From positions 11,376,837 through 11,440,836 of the forward strand of contig CM034536.1 of assembly GCA_020002185.1 (NCBI GenBank): 64,000 nucleotides of DNA. The letters run 5' to 3'. Made by a program: the position numbers and the translations under genes. Shown in pieces: positions 13,056 through 26,089 of this stretch (its first letter is position 1; each line of letters opens with the position of its first letter). A model generated the notes under the pieces. The model ran no database searches. It saw only the letters and a program-made list of their open reading frames with translations, and was not told the origin of the DNA. The stretch is from Paraescarpia echinospica. Taxonomy: Eukaryota; Annelida; Polychaeta; Sabellida; Siboglinidae.

Positions 13056-16000
13056 AAAACAAGCAAGGCTACACAGTATTTTCAAAACTAGATTATTCGT
13101 GTCAGATCATAAGCTGTGTCATTAAATCTCGCGTTCTCAACTTAACTTTCTTAGCCTATTTTAATGCACTGTCTGATCTCGCACTGATTTAAATGACACA
13201 ATCTGGCCATAGAGCTATTTACACAGTGCAGATAGGACGCACGGTTTTTTACATAGGCGTCTTTATGTTTGTTTGGATATTTGTATTGAGCCGGTATATT
13301 TTATTAATATTTCATTCAAAACAATTTTCCTAACTTTTTGATGGAATAGGGGTATAAGATTTAATACATAAATATCTTACGGAATAATTATATTAGTCTT
13401 TTTGTGTTAAAATTGCTAAACATCATTATTGCAATAACGACTTCATCATTTACATAATGGCTGGCTAATGAATCCATATATATTTCTTATCTTTTTTAAT
13501 AAACTAGTAGTATGTATAATCTGCTTAGAACCCGTTCTGCTCACAGTATAGATACATTTTGTTCCAAAACTGCATGATATTAGGGTATGGACCGCAATTT
13601 CTTTACATAATATTACGCCATGCAATAACTCAATAATTGTTAGACTTCCTTTTGATATGTGTGCACTCCGCTGTTATAGTAGTCTCGGCCAGTGTGTAGC
13701 TTTTTGGTTGGAAATATATTTTGCTACATTAAATAAACAGTATTTTTTTCATGAAAATAATATATTGCTGTAACATAATTCCATCTGTGGCATTTTTTAT
13801 CCCTGTATCTTGGCCGCCATCTTGACATTTAAAATGGCTGCCAAAATCTATATACGCATATATATATTGTATATGGTCTTACAAAGTATGTAGACGAATG
13901 ATCTTGTAGTCTACATGTACTTATTTGGGAACGAAGAATTAGATCATTACAAAAAATAAACACTTGGTGGCCGCCACCTTAGATTTCAAGATGGCTGCTA
14001 AACCAGCTCCGGGCTTTTTACTCCTATCTCCTGTTGGATTCCTCACAGAAAGTTGATTGTGGTGGCTAGACCAACACAGTTGGGGATATATAAGTAGATT
14101 ATAATAAAATTAATTTTCTTCATTGCATTGATATTAATTGTAATTACAATAATTTGATGTAATACATGCCACATAACACATGTACAACTGGGCTCGAATG
14201 TACATGCGACAAGTCATGGCACTACTGACCTTCCATCTTTCTGTGACACAGCCGCAGCTGTTCTTATATTTGGCATCCCTGGAAAATCTACCAATTGTTT
14301 GCCCACAACAGACGCGACTACGTCCAGAATATTTTCGATTTCACTGCAAACACCTACGCAGTGGATAAAAATATACCTAGAATTATGGAGAAGGCAGCTT
14401 TCTGGAAAGATTGCTGTTACCAAGACTGCAATTCCATTCACCAGCAGTGGTGTCAACGAAGCGCAGCTAGAGCACGAAAAAAGATCTTCAATGGAGACGG
14501 AGGACTGCGTGTCATCACCAACACATCTGCTACCATTATCAAGTATTGCCTCACAGCGCCATTTCTCTGAAACCTTTCCAAGGAGACACGACATGTTTGA
14601 CATATCACACACAGACGCCCAAGTACATCACCACCACTCTACAACGAGAGTATTGAGTCAGGAATAGGCTAAAGTAAACCGTTCTCGTGGGAGTCACCCA
14701 GTTATAGTAATGACAAGTGCTGGTGTATAAAAAAAGTAGCAATAATCAGTCAACAGGTTAAGTCAAAGCAAGGCCTATAACATGACATCATACATGATAA
14801 TGGACGACTGGTTATTCATCCAAAGAGGTACACATAAAATATGTATTCCTGTTTGTTATTCACTCAGTATGGCAAATATAACAATTTTGTAATGTACATA
14901 CAGGTGAATACGTCTGCAAATAATAATGTTTAATATACATTGTAGCACCCTGTAAGTTGTGAGTGTAAACTTAATTTTTTATTAAATCAAGTGCATTATT
15001 GATAGTATGCGGCAAGGCGTATCTGAGGCTTTGTTTCGCAAATTCGTGTTGTACCCTGATTGTGTGTATATTATATTGCCCACGTGTGTTGAAATTGTGA
15101 ATGCTATTGTTTTGATGAAGCGTTAAATTTTAAAGGTAAACAGGAATTTTGTTACGTACGAATTTATAATATAGTTTTAGTTATTGTGATTTCAATATGC
15201 GTTCTACTTTTAATAATTTAAGACTTTTAAACTGTAGTTCAGTGTGAGCATTATATTGCTTACAGTAATAATTCGGACAAGTTTCTTTTGGAGTTTCTGA
15301 ATTCAGTCAGATTTGTAACCCCAAGCGATAACGCCGCAGTTTAAGTGTGGCAATATCAGTGTATTGTACAATATAATCTTTATATTAAGAGGTAATAACT
15401 GTTTTCGTCTGCTCAATACACCTAACGTCCTTGAAATCCTATTTGAAATTTTATCAATGTGATCTTCTAGTTAAACTGTTCATTAAAAGTTATTCCAAGA
15501 AAATTAAATTATGCCACTCTAGTAATAATAGTGTTATCTATGATTAATAATGGGGAAGTCACATTTTTTCTTCTGGCTGTTTTGAAAAGCATGTACTTAG
15601 TTTTGCTTAAGTTCAGAGATAATTTGTTAAGTTTTAGTCATTCACAAATTTTTCCCAGTTCTCTATTTATAGCAACGTCTACGTTTCAATTTTGTTAATA
15701 TGTTGAAAATGAGTCAATAGTACCTGGCAGGGTGGTATCATCAGCATACGTTATAAAGTTAGAGGGCCTAAAATCGAGCCTTGAGGTACGTCAGTTGAAA
15801 TATTATGCATTTATGATTTCACATCCTCTATTTCAACATACTGTTTTTTATATTTTAAGTAATTTGTAATTAAACTTAATGCTACTCCTTTTACGCCATA
15901 ATAGTATAATTTGTTTAGTAATATCTTATGATCCAGGGTATCAGAAGCTTTTGAAAGATCCAGGTAAATATTTATAGGAATTTCATTTCTATCCATATTT

Positions 16001-18395
16001 GTTATTATCCTATCAGTTGATTCAAGAGCAGCAAATTCAGTGCTATGTTCCGTTCTAAATCCATATTGGTTTTCGAACAAGGTATTTTGCCTTTTGAGAA
16101 AGGAATCTAGCTGGTTGTAAATTATCTTTTCAACTACTTTTGATATAGCTGGTAATAATGATATTGGTCTATAATTGCTGAATTGGGTATTGTCACCCTT
16201 TTACAGATTGAAATTACTTTAGCGATTTTAAGTTTATCAGGGAAAATACCTGTAGCTAATATTTGATTTGTAATTAATGTTAATGATTTTATTACCGCTG
16301 GTTTAACTAATTTTAGTAATCGTGACGAAATACCGTCATACCCACAACTTGTTTTTGTTGCATATTAGCTATTGTTTTATATATAGTTTCTTCGTGAATA
16401 CTTTCAAAATTAAGTGAGTTACTATACTGCTCATTCAGATAATATATGTAATTTCTATTAATAGGATTGCTGATTTGTTTGGTCAAATTTGAGCCCAAAA
16501 ATATTGGTAAAAAAATGTATTAAATGTGTTTGCAATGATCGTTTTGTTTGTTATAATTTCGTCATTATATATACACGATTTAGGGAAAGTTTTCTTTTCT
16601 CGTGTTCTGGACAGAATATCGCTTATAGTTTACCAAGTTTATAAAATGTTATGTTTGTATTTATTAAAAGAAGATTCACAACGCAGTTGTTTGGCTGTTC
16701 GTATACTTTTTTTAAGTATGCTATTATACGTTATCAGGTTAGTCCGAATTGCAACATTTTCAGGTGAATCAGGCAGGGTCATTGTGAGTTTCTTATATAA
16801 TTTGTCTCTGTATAGTATTGATTTTAGCAGGCCGAATCCATGTTGAATTTTTGTGCTTGTATTTTTTGAACTTAACTATTTTATATGGCACGTGCTTGTT
16901 TTTTGCGCATTTGATTAATTAATGTAAAATGTTATAGTTTATGTTTGGATTAGCAAATGGCGATTGATCAAGTTTATTATAAACATCTGATGAGATGATT
17001 TCATTGATGAATTTGGAAATTGCTTCTTGATTTTGTATGTTAATTTTAATATATTTAGGTGGTGGTTCTTTGTGGGGAACTTTGTTTAGAAAGGTAAAAT
17101 ATGGTTGATGGTCCGATAATTGTTTCGTTAAAATACTGATTTTGGTGTTATTGCTGGATCGGTTAATTTACAAAACAATTTATCTATTAGTGTTCCATTA
17201 TTATTTGAAAATCTTGTAGGGAGTGTAATATGGGGGTAAAAGCTATAAGATATTAATAAATCAAAAAAATCACCAAAAACATATCTTTCGTTAATTTTAA
17301 GAAGATTTATATTGAAATCACCAGAAATAATGATGTCGGATTTTGATTTGTCAAAGGATGAGATAATTGGTGTGAATTCGCTAAACAACTTTGTTTTATA
17401 ATTTGGTAAATATTTCCAATTATAATATATTTTAAGAGTCCACCTCCACTTATGTTGATACATTGTCCTTCCCTATGTTGAAACTGATTTAGACACAAAA
17501 TAACTTTGAAATTGTATTTGTTGCTTAAGTAAATGAGTAGTCCGCCTTTAGTGCTTCATGTTTTGCCTTGTGTGATGCAATGATATCCCTCGATTTGTAG
17601 GTGTGATAGATCATCATTATCTGAAAGCCAGCTTTCCTGAAAGCACATTACGCTAAATTAAAATTTATTCTGGTTAAGTTATTCTAAGAAGGCTTCAATT
17701 TCGCTGAATTTTGCATTAATATATTATATGTTTGAGATAAGTATTCTAAACCGTTCGTTATTTGTTTCTGCTAGTAGTTTAAAATTGTCACGATCATAAT
17801 ATGTCGAATGACGTATTGGTTGAAAATCTTCATCAGCAGCCTCATTTAGCTGTAGTACAGTAAATAGAGAATTCACATTAATACCTCCTTGAAACCAAGG
17901 AAATGAATCGTTAGCTAGCATTCTTTAAATGAGTAATTATGTTTGAAACATATAGCATAACAACCGACTGTCCACTGTAAACCAAAAGCCTTGTTTTACC
18001 ATAGTCATACGAAGTTAGTATACTCAATGTTGTGTAGCATGTCACCATATCTGTCACCATGCAAGAAATACACGTTTGTGCAACAATAATTATAAACAAA
18101 AAAGAAATGTATAGAAAAAGATTATGAACTGTACGTGTCGTGACCGGACGTATCCGGACCGGTCTTCCCATTGGTATGACATAATGACAATAGTAATCAT
18201 AATAAAATTAGCAAGACGAAAAAAACAATGCGACCAGCTAATTGGAATTTGCATTATGTCTGCGATAACTAATTAATTGAATTTAAATGGAATCCACTGC
18301 AAGTAATTATATCACATTATAAATTATGTTAACACGCAGGTATGTGTGAAAAAGTAAACAATGTGTGGAAACCAGTAATATAATGATACAAAGTA
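13056..18395. repeat. Segmental duplication, copy 2
   Basis: Near-identical partner of 6716-12055. It begins directly at the gap edge with the same sequence and continues past the point where copy 1 enters the gap. The paired ORF region is 14145-14675. Confidence 0.85.
14985..17921 (-). mobile_element. Decayed APE-type non-LTR retrotransposon, copy 2
   Basis: Same element as 8640-11574, with slightly longer open pieces. 17128-17463 (minus) encodes part of the endonuclease with 'SDIIISGDFNINLL'. 15811-16080 (minus) encodes the RT segment beginning 'ENQYGFRTEHST' and including 'YLDLSKASDTLDH'. The two copies differ by single-base changes that open or close frames, showing neither is under selection. 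Confidence 0.7.
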
Positions 18396-18779
18396 TGTAA
18401 ATAAGTATGCATAATTCATGTCATACCGAGATGCAAATTGCATTATTCAATACATTTGTGGAAATAAGTATTGATTAATCGAAGGAAAGACACACATTAT
18501 AATTAATTTGCATTATAAGGAAAGCAACGAGAACATAAACCGCAAAAAAATTGCAAGACGCGAGCTATATCATAAAGTAATTATAAAAAAGCAAATGTTG
18601 CGTCAGTAGTTGGGGATATATAGAGAAACAAAATCGCAGACAATATATATCGCCTTGCATCTAGCAAGAGAAACAAAAATCGCAACTAATCTATATCATT
18701 ATAATATACTTGAGAATAACAATGACGATGATATTACTTAACTAAGTAAGAGAGTATGTACACTTGCTAATTAACGAAG

Positions 18780-19497
18780 TACGCTGTCCAGGTCTTTGAT
18801 AACACTGATCTCTTTAATTACACCCAGCACCCTCGTCTTGTAGGCCAGTCCTACTCTGTTCGATGTTAAATCTTCGTTTATAAAGATGGACTTGTCTTTA
18901 TCGCTGTCGACGTTTCAGCTGTGTGCGAGCTTTATAAATATCATCCCGGACCGCCTCGCTACGGATGCGCACAATGATTGCGCGCTTCCTCAGGTTTCCG
19001 CTCTTGTCCTTCTTTGGGCCCAGGCCGTGACTACGCTCCAGATGGGCTGACGTCAGTTTCATCCCCATCTTCTCGTTGATCATTTGCAGCACGAGTTCAT
19101 TCGTACTTTCTCCATCCATCTCTGGAAGGCCCTGGAAGCGGAGGTTGGGACGGTGAGTGTACTGCTCTCGCTTGTCCGCCTCCGCCTCCGCCTCCGCCTC
19201 CGCCTCCGCCTCCAGAACGTCCACCCTTTCCTCTAGGACACTAGTCTGTTGAGTTTTGCACTGCAGCAGTTCCTTCATGTTTGTCATCTGGTGTCCCATG
19301 ACGGCAGCCATTGTTTTGATCAGGAGTGGCGTCATTTGCTCCATCACTTCGATGACTGTTTCGGGCTTAGCGGCACTTGACGACTTGCCACGAGTCCGGT
19401 CGCCCTTTGTCGGCCTTGCACTCCCCCGTGATAACTTCAATTGTTCACTTTCAGCCGTGAAGAATTGTTGCACTATGTTGGATATTGTGTCCGACAT
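18780..19497 (-). mobile_element. LINE ORF1 (L1 ORF1p-like), 3' truncated
   Basis: ATG at 19497 (minus) opens about 199 codons to 18898. A low-complexity N-terminus is followed by a heptad-rich coiled coil containing an (EA)n run coded by GAGGCG repeats. Then comes a domain typical of L1-type ORF1 proteins: 'LRFQGLPE', 'NEKMGMKLTSAHLERSHGLG', 'RKRAIIVRIRSEAVRDDI'. After the stop the family-like sequence goes on in another frame (IFINEDLTSNRV, down to about 18780), so there is a frameshift near 18897. ORF1 of such elements binds RNA and chaperones target-primed reverse transcription. No ORF2 follows immediately downstream on this strand. Confidence 0.75.
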
Positions 19498-20349
19498 GGC
19501 GGAAGAGGTGGGACAAAACAAGCAGAGCGTGACGTCTGGCGTGCGCCCAGTGAAGCGTGACCGTATAACTCGGCGTGGCCGACAATGCGGTATTTTCAGG
19601 GATCGGTTAAATATTACTTATTTTTTAACGCCTATGCCGCACCGCACAAAATCCAAGGGCAGCCACCTTTCAATATATTGTTTCACTAACACAATGTCCC
19701 TCAGTTCCAATTGCCATACCTTCTGACACCGTCACACCAATAGACAAAAACGGCACCGCTACGTAGACCAATCACCCGACCATGCTACCGGAGAAGTCAA
19801 AAGGATAACTGGCTCAGAGTGAAACACCACAGAGTGATCAGGCACAGAGAGCTCATGGCAAGCGATATCTATTCACAGATTGCATGGCAACAGTACATAC
19901 TCGCATGTATGCCTGTGGTGAAGACTTGTATGTTGAGGACACTACTCTCGCCATCGAAACAAACAGGTTCTTTTCCTGTATGAATACCAAAGATCGCATA
20001 ACCCTGTACCTAGTTGAGAAGGTGTATGCGGTCGCAGCCACACGGAATGATGTTATGTCAAATGTGCCAGAGTACCACACTACGACAAAAGTGAGCACCC
20101 AGGAAGAAACACACACACACTGATGGTTCCATATGCTCCAGAAGCTTTAAAATAAGGAATTTATGCTAAAAAAGTTATTTTTTTCACATAGGACACTGAT
20201 TGCTGGGTTCTCCTTCTGCAAAGGTTGCCTCTCTTGGAGCCTAATACACGGATTATCAATGGTATAGAGATAAGACGAAAACAGACACAAACAGAAACAA
20301 GTCAGGGTTTTACTTAGAGCTCTTGCCGGATATCCTACGTAGAAGTCAC

Positions 20350-20880
20350 ATAACATTCTTTATAATCGCCTTCCAGTTGGGGCGGTCAACGGCCAGCCTC
20401 TATGCCGCCTCAAGCGTATGGCACAGGCCATCCAAATCCTGCTTGACAGTCGATCCATCGACGGCGAGGGCGCCCACGGGGCCGTTTCCGGGTGGAATTG
20501 GTACAATAGAGCGGCAGGGTAGTTTGATGCCATACGTTGCAGGTGGCCAAACCATCGAAGGCGTCGCTGGGTACTGAGTATTGATCCATGCTGCGGACCA
20601 TAGCATTCCATTATTCACGTGTTATTGCTGATGTAGTAGAACCACTTTATGTTCTTGATGCGTCAGAGGCTCTTCGTGGCGAAAGGATAGATTTTCTTGG
20701 CCTGTTGAACGGTCAGTTGCCAGGTCTCGGAGGTATGTAAGAGGATGGAAATAACGAGAACATTGAACATCTTTAGTAGCTTGTAACCCTGCGAAATGGA
20801 ACGTCTGCACCACAGAGCATTAGGGTGTCTTTTTATTGCACCCGCTGCTTTGCAGGGCTCAATATTGCGTACCTAGTACC
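20350..20880 (-). mobile_element. LINE reverse transcriptase C-terminal remnant
   Basis: The minus strand carries the usual post-RT C-terminal signature in several frames: 'TQRRLRWFGHLQRM' then 'RGRPRRRWIDC' (20410-20610). Upstream on the same strand is an 'SETWQLTVQQAKKIYPFATK'-type segment (20640-20760). Multiple frameshifts. A further RT fragment of the same orientation lies at 21660-21800. Confidence 0.65.
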
Positions 20881-21659
20881 TAGTCGCATTTGCGAGTATA
20901 ATATTACGCCTGCAATGCTTTAGTCGCAATGTGCGACTTAGAACTTTGTCCATTGATTACTGCCCTGACAGGCAACTGACCATTTGGGCCCTTGTGTTGA
21001 TATATTAAAAGGTATTAGCCATCATACAAATTGTGAATGATGACATTTAACCCTTTCTATGCCCCTGCTTACCCCCTACAGCAGCAAATATTGATAACTT
21101 GTAGCAAGTGACTGATGACTTTTTGCCTAAGGTTGTGAGTTCATAGTCCTATGCAGGCACCCCTGTACTGTCCACCCTTGTATAATTTGGTGATTTGGGC
21201 AACCAGCAGAAAGAAGAAACTCCTAACCAACTAGCTGCTTTTTGTTTGTTTGAAGTTTAAACTGAAATAGTGTGTGCCTAACAGAACTCAATCTAATGCC
21301 TGTCAGAATATAAAGGAGATAATGTTCCTTGTGTTAAGACAGTATGGATATACATGTACACACAGTCAAACTAAATATGTATAATGTAAAAGCATTCAAT
21401 CGCATAATTAATTGTTATGGTTGTAGATATCTATATCAAAACATTTACCGGGTAACATGCATGGCTAGGTCCAATTACATAACTGTGTGTGGAATTTGTT
21501 ACAAACAAAATGTTATGTATAGTAGCATAGATGATAATTCAGAACGCTGTACGTTGTGTTGATTATTTGGTATAACATTTTTGTTCTCAATAAAATGCCA
21601 TGACATGTCAAATGTTGCATTTTAATTAGTCAACGCATGTGTGCTCCTAAATATATATA

Positions 21660-21800
21660 TACTTTGCTTTAGGAGCTTCGAGGTCTACTTTGCCGATTTT
21701 AACTGCGACCTCGTGGTCGACAGAGCCACCAGCAGATATAACGGAACCTACGTAAGTAATATCATCCACAAAAGTCGACGATTTCGTCATTGGAGTCAGG
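21660..21800 (-). mobile_element. LINE reverse transcriptase fragment
   Basis: Minus-strand translation reads 'FVDDITYVGSVISAGGSVDH' followed by 'EVAVKIGKVDLEAPK'. This is the YLGS..S..G..D.E...RI region that follows the RT core in LINEs. It probably belongs to the same broken element as 20350-20880, separated by unrelated sequence. Confidence 0.55.
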
Positions 21801-22439
21801 CTACAACCCATATATAAAAAACCGGGTTCTCAAAGAGCTGCAGCCCTAACTGGCTTCCATGCCATGGCACGACTGATGCAGTGACACTACCGGTTACACC
21901 AGTGGCGTGGGGAAAGGCGCTTTTTGTTTATGAAGGCGTATCCTAAAAATAATTTCAGCTCTAAGCCAACTTGGCAGCGGCGATGTGTACCCAGAAGTTA
22001 TTGAACGGTGTGAGTAGTTTAAGGGTTGCTAAGCATTGTTACTTAATTACGTTTTTGTACGATACGTATGTCCGTGTGCGTGCGTGCGTGCGTTCGTCCG
22101 TGTTTATGTTCTGGTATTATGTGCAATTGTTAATTAATTATACATAATTAATTATGTATAATCCAATACCAACCAGTTACATTGTTATCAAATTAACAAT
22201 AATTAATGTCTTCAAAAATAATGTTTTATAACCCCCATAGTATTATTAAATTGATAGCAACACATTCAAACCAAATAGGCCATCAATGCAGTATATATAG
22301 TTTAGCAAATTTGCTCATTACTAGGGCAAGCTCAGGTAGAAAAAGCACGCCGAAAAAAGCACGCCGCGTATGTGCGGGTGTGCCACTCTCAGGGTGATTC
22401 ACCCGTTTATCGGTGACATCAAAATAATCGAAAAGCCAA

Positions 22440-22512
22440 CTGACAGACAGACAGGCGGGCGGGCGGGCAGGCAGGCATGCAGGCAGGCAGGCAGGCAGGC
22501 AGGCAGGCTGAC
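22440..22512. repeat. (GGCA)n / (GGCG)n microsatellite
   Basis: Tetranucleotide run 'ggcaggcaggcaggc' with some 'gggc' units. The 22283-22585 reading frame over it is an artefact. From 22515 to about 24280 I see no gene. Confidence 0.8.
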
Positions 22513-24788
22513 AGACATACAGACAGCTTCTTCTTGTGAACCTCATAATTTTGAAGAAGGTTAGATAATCACAACAATGTAACAAAACATCGTTCAGACT
22601 TTAATACACGGTCCACTTTCAAAAGGGCGTTTGACTGTCCGACTATTAAACAGAACCTATTAAGTAAACCATAAAATCAATGCCAAATGGTGAATTCGAT
22701 ACGCCAGTTGGAACGTCGATCACACGCACGGACTGGACTTCTTTGTGCTCGCAATAACACTGGCCCTTGTGCTTCTGGTTGGAACCAGTATCCAGATAGT
22801 TCTAAACTCATTTCGTTGTCAACATCAGAATAATCAGAATACACATACCGGCGCCACCCTGTCGAGACACAACGCACGGTGGCATTGTAATGATATATGC
22901 ACTATTTGTTTTATCAAATAATATTTGTTGTTTTTATTTCACGTCTTTGGTCTTCTGGTGTATCCGTGCACACCTAACTTACACATCTCCCCGTCAAAGA
23001 CCGTCTGCAATGTTTATTGCCTATTAGAAATTGCAACATTGGACACGTTTAGAGATCTTTAATGTACTGTTCATCTAGGAACAAAACACATAATCCTAAT
23101 TTAATAAGATATGTTATAGTAAATGACTAAAATGAATGTAGTATACTAAATAAATGATATCATTGTGCTAACATAACGTGTTTGTTGTGTTTTACGTAAC
23201 TCACTACTCGTGTTTCTTATCATTCAAGCAAACTATATCTGACCAAATAGCATTGGCTGTGGGATTACTCTGTAATGCGGCAACTTGTTATATATTTCGA
23301 TATGTTTGATCTCACTGACAAAACACTTTTTAGATAGTCTAGCTACTTCCCGTTTCCAACATGTGTAATGCTTCATGGATAACAAAAGAAAGACGACTGT
23401 TTTGGCCTTGATCTAGTTATGAGCAGACATTGGAGACAAATCGTTTTACTGCGGGAGACGGCAGAAACCATTAAATCAGTTTGAAAGTGTGAACTGCGTA
23501 GTTTTTGCTGACTGCCTACCAGGCGTGGCGTAGGACTTTGTAATGGAGAACAAAATGATAAGTAATATTTTTATTGTCAAGTTCCTTTGTTTGCACAATG
23601 TACGTGCGCCATACATGTAGCATGAGAGCATATAGCATTCAATATAAATTCTTGCGCATATAAGTGTAAATGGGTAGTTATTTGGCGTCGTTCATGGCTA
23701 GAAGATCGAGTCCAAGTAGACAAGATATGGGTTATACGGAACGACAATGAGACACTTTGTTTAAAGGGGAAATGAAGCACAGCCGTTTTATGCCATAATA
23801 GTCCAATATGTACTATACAAGTCTGCATTAGTGGAAACAGAAACTTAATCATTTATGAAACAATCTATAAACGGATTATTTTCGTATAAAGTCTATTTTT
23901 TGTCTGGCGACTGTAGATTTTTCATCGCGGTTAAATTTGTCGGGTCATCGGCTCGCAGCCTACTACCCGATATTTTGTCGCGACTAGCTAAGGTGCACGA
24001 GTTAGACGGTTCAACTGCATCCTGACATATTGGGCTCACAGTTTATAGTGAATGAACTGAATTTGCACGTACGACGACACAGATCAGATGCTGTTACCAC
24101 CTCAGTGTTGGCTGTTGCTAATAGTAATAATAACAGTCATGCTAGACATATCCCATTCAGCAGACTTTTCCTGCCAGCGTTTCGCTTTCACGACTCTTGC
24201 TCTAGTCAGGCTATATTTGGCGGAGATAGATCGTTGAAATTGGTGGTGTATCAAAGTTCATAAGCAAGTGGAATTACTGATTGATAAGTATTATTCTTGC
24301 CTTAATATCATGCAGTAAACATATATTGAGTAGCAGTTGTGCTTAAAGTTAGTTAGATAAAGTATTTTAGGACACTTTAGTCTAGTGAGTGATAATAGGG
24401 TACGTTAGCTTACGGCTACGATAAGTTTGTAAACAAGATTTAATATATAGGTGATAAAGTAACAACCATAAACTACCTACATAAGATAATATCTGTGTAA
24501 GTCAGTACCTGCTAGACATTTTGATAAGGTAGCTTTGTTGTTAAAATTAAGCATTTGCGATAATCGGGCGAACTAAGTTTATGTAGCTAGTGTCTCTCTT
24601 ATTCGCTAGGGCGCTGTATAACCTAAATAAATAAGGCAGTCTAGCGTACGCAATCTTACGTAAAGTGTAACATTTGTGCACAGAAAACAGTCTTCTTAAA
24701 GACTACATAGACAGTGAATAGTGTAAACACAGTTGACAAAACTATTTTAAATAGCTAATTAGATTATTATTATTAAATAAATTCTGAT

Positions 24789-26009
24789 ATGGCGCCTTGC
24801 AAGCGGCAAGTCAAGGCAAAGAGACACTTGGTGTGCGACGACTGCCACAGTTGGGTAGATTTTGCCTTATCCGGCTGTACGAAGTCATGGACAGAAACCA
24901 AGGAAGAGGGATTCACCTTTCAGTGCGTGGGGTGTTGGAAGGTGAAATGTCTGGAGAAAGAGGTAGCTAGGTTGGTAGATATTGTGAAGGGGATGGAGAT
25001 GAGAATCAGCAAGGAGACAGATGGAATGGAGAGAGACGACAGGGATAAAGTTGGGAATACTGTGAAACTGAAGGAGCAGAGTAGTGGCAACAAGACCGAG
25101 GAAAGGAGACTGAGAGGAGGGAAGGTGATCGGAGGGGAAGAAAGTGGAGGATCGACGGCAGGAAATGTGACAGGTGTGAAGGTGGCAGGAGAGAAAGTGA
25201 CCGTAGAGAAAGAGGTAGGAGGGAAAAAGAGACGGGAGAGGAGAGAAGGAAATGCAATGGGAGGAAAGATGACGGGAAGAAAGGAAGTGAGAGTACATGT
25301 GACAGAAGAGAAGTCGGGAGGGACGATGACAGGAAGAAAGGTGACAAGAGAAACAGCGTCAGGAAAGAATGGAACGGACGAGAATGTGACGGGAGAGCAG
25401 ATGACAGGGGAACAAGATTACAACCAGACAGATGCAAACCGCAGAAAGAGCTACACTGAGGCAGTGATTGAGGGGGCAATGAGGAAAGAGAGGGTGTTTA
25501 TGGGCGATTCGATTATGAGAAAGACAGATAAGACTCTAAGCGAGGGGGAGGACGTCGTTGTTTGTCTACCGGGGGCTAGGATAGAACATGTAACTGAAAG
25601 GGTAGAGAAGGTACTGGGGCATGGCAAGGGAGGGTCTATACTAGTACATGTAGGGACAAATAACGCAGAGAGGGAGGGAACAACTGGGATAGTTCAGAAG
25701 TACAGACAGTTAGTGAAGAAGTTAAAGAAGACAAGAGTAGAACAGATTATCCTCTCAGGAATTTTGCCAGTAATGGGAGGAAGGGGGCCGACATATAGAA
25801 ACTGCAAGAGGATGGCGATCAACGCACTAGTTGAGCAGATGTGTAAAGAAGAGGGGGTGGGATTCGTAGATTTATGGGGATACTTTGTTGGGAGGGAAGA
25901 TATGTACATGAGAGATGGCCTACATCTAAGTGGAAAGGGGGCAGCAGTTTTCTCAGAGAACTTGCTGCAATCTGTTGACAGTGGGACAGGCTGCATCTAT
26001 TTAAACTAG
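24789..26009 (+). CDS. CR1-like LINE ORF1: PHD-like finger plus SGNH esterase
   Basis: A 406-codon frame. The N-terminus has a Cys/His finger (CDDCHSWVD..C...CVGCW, residues about 16-60), like the PHD-type fingers of CR1 ORF1. Residues 60-220 are a Lys/Glu/Gly/Thr-rich linker of imperfect 'KVTGEK/KMTGRK' units. The C-terminal domain is an SGNH/GDSL-type esterase: block I GDS (FMGDSIM, about 237), block III GTNN (about 292), and the terminal D..H dyad in 'MRDGLHLSGKG' (about 378). ORF1 esterase domains are known in CR1-clade LINEs, where they are thought to act in membrane or nucleic-acid handling. The frame is intact, so the copy is fairly young. ORF2 follows directly. Confidence 0.85.
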   Translation: MAPCKRQVKAKRHLVCDDCHSWVDFALSGCTKSWTETKEEGFTFQCVGCWKVKCLEKEVARLVDIVKGMEMRISKETDGMERDDRDKVGNTVKLKEQSSGNKTEERRLRGGKVIGGEESGGSTAGNVTGVKVAGEKVTVEKEVGGKKRRERREGNAMGGKMTGRKEVRVHVTEEKSGGTMTGRKVTRETASGKNGTDENVTGEQMTGEQDYNQTDANRRKSYTEAVIEGAMRKERVFMGDSIMRKTDKTLSEGEDVVVCLPGARIEHVTERVEKVLGHGKGGSILVHVGTNNAEREGTTGIVQKYRQLVKKLKKTRVEQIILSGILPVMGGRGPTYRNCKRMAINALVEQMCKEEGVGFVDLWGYFVGREDMYMRDGLHLSGKGAAVFSENLLQSVDSGTGCIYLN

Positions 26010-26089
26010 ATTCGCAGGGGGGATTCACAGAGAAGCCTGAAACTGGAGGCATAGATAAAGACAGCAGAAATAAATCGGCAAAGAACAGC

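Noticed and set aside
11960..13085. 361-368 codon minus-strand frames
   Set aside because: They consist of the N gap plus a few flanking codons.
20360..20618. Three overlapping short frames as separate genes
   Set aside because: They are frameshifted parts of one LINE reverse transcriptase C-terminus.
25006..25479. 157-codon minus-strand Ser/Leu/Pro-rich frame
   Set aside because: Antisense of the Lys/Glu/Gly-rich linker of the LINE ORF1.
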